Source of the DNA: JAZBPO01 sp963691775
Lineage (GTDB): Bacteria > Pseudomonadota > Gammaproteobacteria > Pseudomonadales > Azotimanducaceae
DNA length: 64,000 bases
Reading direction: 5' to 3'
NCBI GenBank assembly: GCA_963691775.1
Contig: OY829369.1
Coordinates: 4,154,001-4,218,000, forward strand
In this document: one piece after another, positions 58,311-64,000 of the stretch
Layout: the number at the start of each line of letters is the position of its first letter
How positions within the stretch are numbered: position 1 is the first letter of the stretch
Notes under the pieces: model-generated
What the model was told of the DNA's origin: nothing
Database searches by the model: none
The model's input: the letters and a program-made list of their open reading frames with translations, nothing else
Program-made: the position numbers and the translations under genes

Positions 58311-59324
58311 GTGCCGCATCGTCGCCGCCTACAGTACGTGATCGCGACCGCGCTGCTGGCGTCCGCCGCGAGCGCTGTTCTCGCCGCGGATGATGCGTCG
58401 TCGAACGAGGCCCTTGCCTGGCTTGCTCGCATGCAGACCGCGCTCCGAGGCGGCGACTACACGGGCGAGTTCAGTTTCTATCGTGACGGTGAGCTCAACA
58501 GTCTCTCGATCACCCACGGCCGCGTGGAGGGTCAACTGCGGGAACGCCTGGTGCACCTCAACGGTCCGCGTCGGGTGATCGTACGTGATGGCGACCAGGT
58601 CAGCTGTTTGCTCGAAGCGGGCGATCCAATGCTGGAGCACCTGGAACACCTCCCGACAGGTCCCTTCGCACGTCGCTTCATCCCCGGAGACGGGGCCGCG
58701 GGTTCGATGCTCCCCGCAGGCTATGAGGCGCGTCTCAGCGGAACCGGTCGAATAGCGGGTCAGGGCGTTCGACGTATCGACGTCCTGCCGAGCGATGACA
58801 CCCGCTACGGTTATCGGCTGTACCTGCAGGATCCGACCGCATTGCCCCTTCGTGCCGAGCTCATTGATCAGAGCGGGCGTGCGCTCGAGATCTTTCAGTT
58901 TGTTCGGATCGATCTGCGGCCGGATCTGGCGCGCCTCCTGGATGCGCCCACGGCCCCAGGGCTCATCCGGCACGATTTGAAGGTCGAAGCCATGGTCGAA
59001 GCGGGCGACGCGCCCGTTAACTGGTCCGTCGAATGGCTTCCGACCGGATTCGAGATGGCGGCGGCGTCGCTTGCGGCTGCGCCCGTGCGCGACACGCCCG
59101 TGCAGGCACTCAGCTTCTCCGATGGAATTGCAAGCCTGTCCGTGTTCGTCGAGCGTGCCTGGGCCGATGTCTCCTGGGCGCGTCAGCGCCGCCGGGGCGC
59201 GACGTCGGCCGTCATGGGAGAACTCGAGGGCGAAAACGGTGCCCGCTTCGTGGTCACGGTTGTTGGCGAGGTGCCCATGGCGACGGCCGCGCGCGTCGCA
59301 GCTGCGGTGAGGCCGGTGCGGTGA
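58311..59324 (+). CDS. rseB: Sigma-E regulatory protein RseB/MucB
   Basis: A 337-residue periplasmic protein with a signal peptide (ATALLASAASAVLAA). The lipid-binding LolA-like N-terminal domain has ALAWLARMQTALRGGDYTGEFSFYRDG, and the C-terminal domain ends with FVVTVVGEVPMATAARVAAAV. It binds RseA and shields it from cleavage; lipopolysaccharide or lipid signals release it. Start is a GTG two bases after rseA. Order and size match the mucB gene. Confidence 0.94.
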   Translation: MPHRRRLQYVIATALLASAASAVLAADDASSNEALAWLARMQTALRGGDYTGEFSFYRDGELNSLSITHGRVEGQLRERLVHLNGPRRVIVRDGDQVSCLLEAGDPMLEHLEHLPTGPFARRFIPGDGAAGSMLPAGYEARLSGTGRIAGQGVRRIDVLPSDDTRYGYRLYLQDPTALPLRAELIDQSGRALEIFQFVRIDLRPDLARLLDAPTAPGLIRHDLKVEAMVEAGDAPVNWSVEWLPTGFEMAAASLAAAPVRDTPVQALSFSDGIASLSVFVERAWADVSWARQRRRGATSAVMGELEGENGARFVVTVVGEVPMATAARVAAAVRPVR

Positions 59325-59326
59325 GC

Positions 59327-59797
59327 ATGCTCGAGGAGCAGGCCCGCATCGTCAGCATGGACGGCGAGGGGATCTGGATCGAGGCACGCCGGCGGTCTGC
59401 CTGTGGTCGCTGCGCAGCTCGCAGTGGTTGCGGGCATGGTCTGCTGGACAGCTATTTCCAGGGGCCCTCCGTACATCTTCGCCTTGCATCGGAGCGCGCG
59501 CCTGCCGGTCTTGCGCCCGGTGACTTCGTCCGCGTGGGGATCGATGACCGGGCCCTTTTGCAGGCGTCGCTGCGCGTTTACGCCCTTCCGTTGGCCGGCT
59601 TTGTCGCTGGCGCCGTGCTCGGCGCTGCATCGGGCGGGGGCGATGGGGGCGCTGCGATCGCGGCCTTCACTGGACTTGGTCTGGGCCTTTACGGTGCCCG
59701 TCACCTCGGCGCGGCTGCCCACATTGAAGCGCCCATCATTCTTGGTCGTCTCGGCGCGCCCGACGAAGACGCGACGCGGCCGGTCACCCTTCTCTGA
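59327..59797 (+). CDS. rseC: RseC/MucC-family membrane protein
   Basis: A 156-residue protein with an N-terminal soluble domain carrying the RseC cysteine pattern at Cys26, Cys29 and Cys35 (ACGRCAARSGCGHGLL), followed by two hydrophobic helices (about 85-130) rich in Ala and Gly. RseC modulates sigma-E activity and is linked to SoxR/Rnf reduction and metal handling. The ATG at 59327 gives the usual start MLEEQARIV; a GTG at 59321 overlaps the rseB stop and is an alternative. Confidence 0.92.
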   Translation: MLEEQARIVSMDGEGIWIEARRRSACGRCAARSGCGHGLLDSYFQGPSVHLRLASERAPAGLAPGDFVRVGIDDRALLQASLRVYALPLAGFVAGAVLGAASGGGDGGAAIAAFTGLGLGLYGARHLGAAAHIEAPIILGRLGAPDEDATRPVTLL

Positions 59798-59856
59798 ACG
59801 ATTCCGACCCGCGTCTCAGACGCCTATTCAGGTCACTTCCGCCCACTGGAGATAAC

Positions 59857-61272
59857 ATGATCAGCGCAGTCCACGACCGCATTCTCTTTCACTTTCTTGC
59901 CCTCGGGCTGCTGTTGGCGTCGGGCGGCGCTACGGCAGCTTCGGGCGGCCTGCCTGACTTCACTGAGCTCGTAGAGGAGCAGTCTGCCGCCGTCGTCAAT
60001 ATTTCTACGGTTTCCCGAGCGGGTTCCGGAAGGCGGGCTCTGCCCCCCGGCATGAATCCGGAGGAGGTCCCGGAGTTCTTCCGCTACTTCTTTCGGGGCC
60101 AACCGGAGCGCGAACGCCGCTCTCTCGGTTCGGGCTTCATCCTGTCAGGCGACGGGTACATCCTGACCAACAACCACGTGGTCGAGGATGCGGACGAGAT
60201 CTTCGTACGCCTGGTCGATAGGCGGGAGTTCGAAGCACGGGTCGTTGGCACGGATCCACGATCCGATCTCGCTCTGCTCAAGGTTGATGCGGATGATCTG
60301 CCCACGGTCGACATCGGCAGTTCCCGCGACCTTCGCCCGGGCGAGTGGGTGCTCGCCATTGGCTCGCCCTTCGGCCTCGACTATTCAGTGACCGCGGGCA
60401 TCGTTTCCGCCAAGGGTCGCTCGCTGCCGAACGAAAACAACGAGGACTATGTGCCATTCATCCAGACGGACGTGGCCATCAACCCTGGCAACAGCGGCGG
60501 GCCACTCTTCGATCTCGATGGACGGGTGGTCGGCATCAATTCGCAGATCTACACGCGCTCCGGCGGCTTCATGGGACTGAGCTTCGCGATTCCTGTGGAT
60601 ATCGCCATGGAAGTGGTGGCGCAGTTGAAAGATACCGGTTCGGTCTCTCGAGGTTGGCTTGGGGTCAGTATTCAGGATGTGAATCGTGATCTCGCCGAGT
60701 CCTTCGGTCTCGACAAGCCAATGGGCGCGCTGGTCGCCCAGGTGGTAGCCGATTCGCCGGCCGAGGCCGCGGGCATTGTCGCAGGCGATATCATCGTCGA
60801 AGTCAATGGCATCGCGATCGAACGATCGGGCGATCTGCCCCACGTCGTAGGGCGTATCCGCGCGGGCGATGAAGTAGACGCGATCGTCATCCGCGACGGG
60901 GCCCGGGAGCGCTTGCGGGTGGCCGTTGGTGAACTCGGTGACAGCGGCGGGCGCATCGCCAGCGCGGGCAGTTCGCAGGCGTCCGGAAATGTGCTGGGCC
61001 TGGCGGTCATTGCCCTGCCCGATTCGGCGCGGGAACGTCTCGAGGTCGACGGTGGCGTTCAGATCGAGCGTGTCGAGCCGGATGGGCCCGCTGAAGCGGC
61101 GGGTCTGCGCGCCGGCGATGTGCTGACGCGGCTGAACAATCAGGGTATCGAAAGCGTTGAAGACTTTGTCGCCATCACTAAGGACCTGCCGCGCGGCCGC
61201 TCGATTCCGGTGCTCGTGATTCGTGGCGGCGTGGCGACGTTCATCCCGCTGCGTATCCCTGAGGAGGACTGA
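59857..61272 (+). CDS. degP: Periplasmic serine protease DegP/MucD
   Basis: A 471-residue HtrA protease. It has a signal peptide (LALGLLLASGGATAA), the trypsin-like domain with catalytic His107 (TNNHVV), Asp137 (SDLALL) and Ser213 (GNSGGP), and two PDZ domains (from about 265, RGWLGVSIQDV, and from about 370, LGLAVIALPDSARE). It degrades or refolds misfolded envelope proteins. The position directly after rseC is that of mucD in Pseudomonas. A CTGGAG ribosome binding site precedes the ATG. Confidence 0.96.
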   Translation: MISAVHDRILFHFLALGLLLASGGATAASGGLPDFTELVEEQSAAVVNISTVSRAGSGRRALPPGMNPEEVPEFFRYFFRGQPERERRSLGSGFILSGDGYILTNNHVVEDADEIFVRLVDRREFEARVVGTDPRSDLALLKVDADDLPTVDIGSSRDLRPGEWVLAIGSPFGLDYSVTAGIVSAKGRSLPNENNEDYVPFIQTDVAINPGNSGGPLFDLDGRVVGINSQIYTRSGGFMGLSFAIPVDIAMEVVAQLKDTGSVSRGWLGVSIQDVNRDLAESFGLDKPMGALVAQVVADSPAEAAGIVAGDIIVEVNGIAIERSGDLPHVVGRIRAGDEVDAIVIRDGARERLRVAVGELGDSGGRIASAGSSQASGNVLGLAVIALPDSARERLEVDGGVQIERVEPDGPAEAAGLRAGDVLTRLNNQGIESVEDFVAITKDLPRGRSIPVLVIRGGVATFIPLRIPEED

Positions 61273-61591
61273 TCCTGGATGCCGGACCGGCTTTCAAGGG
61301 TCGGTCCGGCGTCACGCGGAGACCGTGCAACGAGGGCGTGTGATCGAGGCGTCGTTGCGTCGCGCGGTGCAGCACGGAGTGCAGTGCGCGGCGGTCTCAG
61401 CCGAACGCCGTGGCGTATTCGATGGCGCAGAGGATTGGACGAGTCGTTCGCTCGTTCCTTAAACTCTCGCGCCAGCCCGTGCAGCAGCCTCACTTCAGCG
61501 CGGGCGCGATCTTCGGCGTCGACCGTGTCGGCCGGGGCGAAGGTCTTTGGCGCACGGGCCCCGTTCGAGCCGAGCCACTCCAGGATTTCCA
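61273..61591. other. 319-bp degP-lepA intergenic region
   Basis: It begins with a 9-bp-stem hairpin at 61281-61310. Near 61435-61464 TTGGAC and TTAAAC are separated by 18 bp, a weak candidate promoter for lepA-lepB. The last 10 bases carry a CAGGA site for the lepA GTG. No small gene is supported. Confidence 0.45.
61281..61310 (+). terminator. Hairpin after degP
   Basis: GCCGGACCG and CGGTCCGGC arms around a 12-base loop, eight bases after the degP stop. The stem is strong but no U-tract follows; it may mark the end of the sigma-E operon or stabilise its mRNA. Confidence 0.4.
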
Positions 61592-63388
<1,797 letters not shown>

Positions 63389-63395
63389 GGCGGTC

Positions 63396-64000
63396 GTGCA
63401 GAGCCTCCTCGACTATCTTCCCGAGTTCCTCCTGGGCGCGACCTTTGTCACGGGCCTCATCTGGGCATACGACTTCTCGGTATGGCGTCCACAGCGCCTT
63501 GCGGCGGTCGCCGCCCTCGAATCGCGCACGCCCGTGGAGGAGCAAGACGGCGACGCCTTCGGCCATGCGCGCCAGGAGCTGCTGCGCGAACCGGCGCTGA
63601 TGGAATGGGGGGGGAGCTTCTTCCCGGTGCTCGCAGTCGTGCTTGTCTTGCGCTCCTTCGTCGTCGAACCCTTCGTTATCCCGTCGGGCTCGATGATTCC
63701 GACCCTTGTGGAGGGCGACTATATCCTCGTCAACAAGTACGACTACGGCCTGCGCCTTCCCGTGTTCGGCACCAAGGTCCTGGACGTGGGCTTGCCGGAG
63801 CGCGGCGACGTTATGGTGTTCTTCCCCCCGCATGAGGACCGCTATTTCATCAAACGCGTTGTCGGTCTGCCGGGAGACGTGGTCCGATATGGAAACAAGC
63901 GGCTGCTGATCAACGGTGAGGTCGTGCCAGCGGAAGCCATAGGCCCCGTGGAGCGGGATGGGACGACCATGCTCGCGGTGGAGGAGGTCCTCGGAGACCA
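63396..64000 (+). CDS. lepB: Signal peptidase I (partial, runs off the right edge)
   Basis: The first 201 codons of an inner-membrane leader peptidase. Two N-terminal hydrophobic segments (about 10-27 and 74-88) flank a cytoplasmic loop. The catalytic Ser99 is in IPSGSMIPTL and the general-base Lys153 in FIKRVVGLPGD. It cleaves signal peptides of exported proteins. Start is the GTG at 63396, seven bases after lepA. rnc would be expected next, beyond the window. Confidence 0.95.
   Translation, partial: MQSLLDYLPEFLLGATFVTGLIWAYDFSVWRPQRLAAVAALESRTPVEEQDGDAFGHARQELLREPALMEWGGSFFPVLAVVLVLRSFVVEPFVIPSGSMIPTLVEGDYILVNKYDYGLRLPVFGTKVLDVGLPERGDVMVFFPPHEDRYFIKRVVGLPGDVVRYGNKRLLINGEVVPAEAIGPVERDGTTMLAVEEVLGD

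Overview
The window is a contiguous, gene-dense stretch of a high-GC bacterial chromosome. The order ygfZ / sdhE-cptA / nadB / rpoE-rseA-rseB-rseC-degP(mucD)-lepA-lepB is the classical gammaproteobacterial arrangement, so the source is most likely an environmental gammaproteobacterium; the sequence does not settle the genus. I saw no rRNA, tRNA, CRISPR array, insertion sequence or prophage gene. Genes are often translationally coupled (ATGA, GTGA or TGATG overlaps), and GTG and TTG starts are common.

Layout. 1-4758: end of a membrane protein gene, then a leftward operon holding a PlsC-like acyltransferase, a cobalt-type nitrile hydratase (beta, alpha, activator), an LLM-class flavin oxidoreductase and a class II histone-deacetylase-like amidohydrolase. 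4863-12830: an unknown coiled-coil protein, an unknown secreted protein, a secreted catalase-peroxidase (katG), a 13-bp tandem repeat, an amidohydrolase, a PH-domain membrane protein, and an HSL esterase and serine hydrolase that end the next operon. 10548-16999: the whole leftward set creatininase-like protein, pseudokinase-SUMF1 fusion, thioesterase, serine hydrolase, esterase. 17117-23871: a rightward five-gene exported cluster (tri-haem cytochrome c, DUF1592/1588/1585 lipoprotein, Tat-exported DUF1552 protein, PF03640 repeat protein, orphan secreted protein). 23875-27519: leftward operon of a glutamine-synthetase-like ligase, an iron alcohol dehydrogenase and a HisC-type aminotransferase.

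27946-41035: S41 protease lipoprotein, small lipoprotein, serine hydrolase and two TauD-type dioxygenases; facing them a Baeyer-Villiger-type monooxygenase, an SDR, a CNT nucleoside transporter and a cupin; then an SDR coupled to an adenosine-deaminase-family gene, a DoxX protein and an acyl-CoA-dehydrogenase-fold monooxygenase. 41267-45772: TonB-dependent receptor, and a two-gene operon of a PF10118 metal hydrolase and a styrene-oxide-isomerase-like membrane protein. 46222-52285: a distal valine catabolic set (mmsA, acyl-CoA dehydrogenase, enoyl-CoA hydratase, 3-hydroxyisobutyryl-CoA hydrolase, mmsB). 52309-64000: an SDR, then the conserved ygfZ/sdhE/cptA/nadB block and the sigma-E envelope-stress operon leading into lepA-lepB. 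A well-matched sigma-E promoter lies upstream of rpoE.

Most worth following up are the exported cytochrome/DUF1592/DUF1552/PF03640 cluster, the styrene-oxide-isomerase homologue coupled to a PF10118 protein, the pseudokinase fused to a SUMF1 domain without catalytic cysteines, and the nitrile hydratase operon that has an HDAC-fold amidohydrolase where an amidase would be expected. All functional calls rest on reading motifs in translated sequence; no database search was run.
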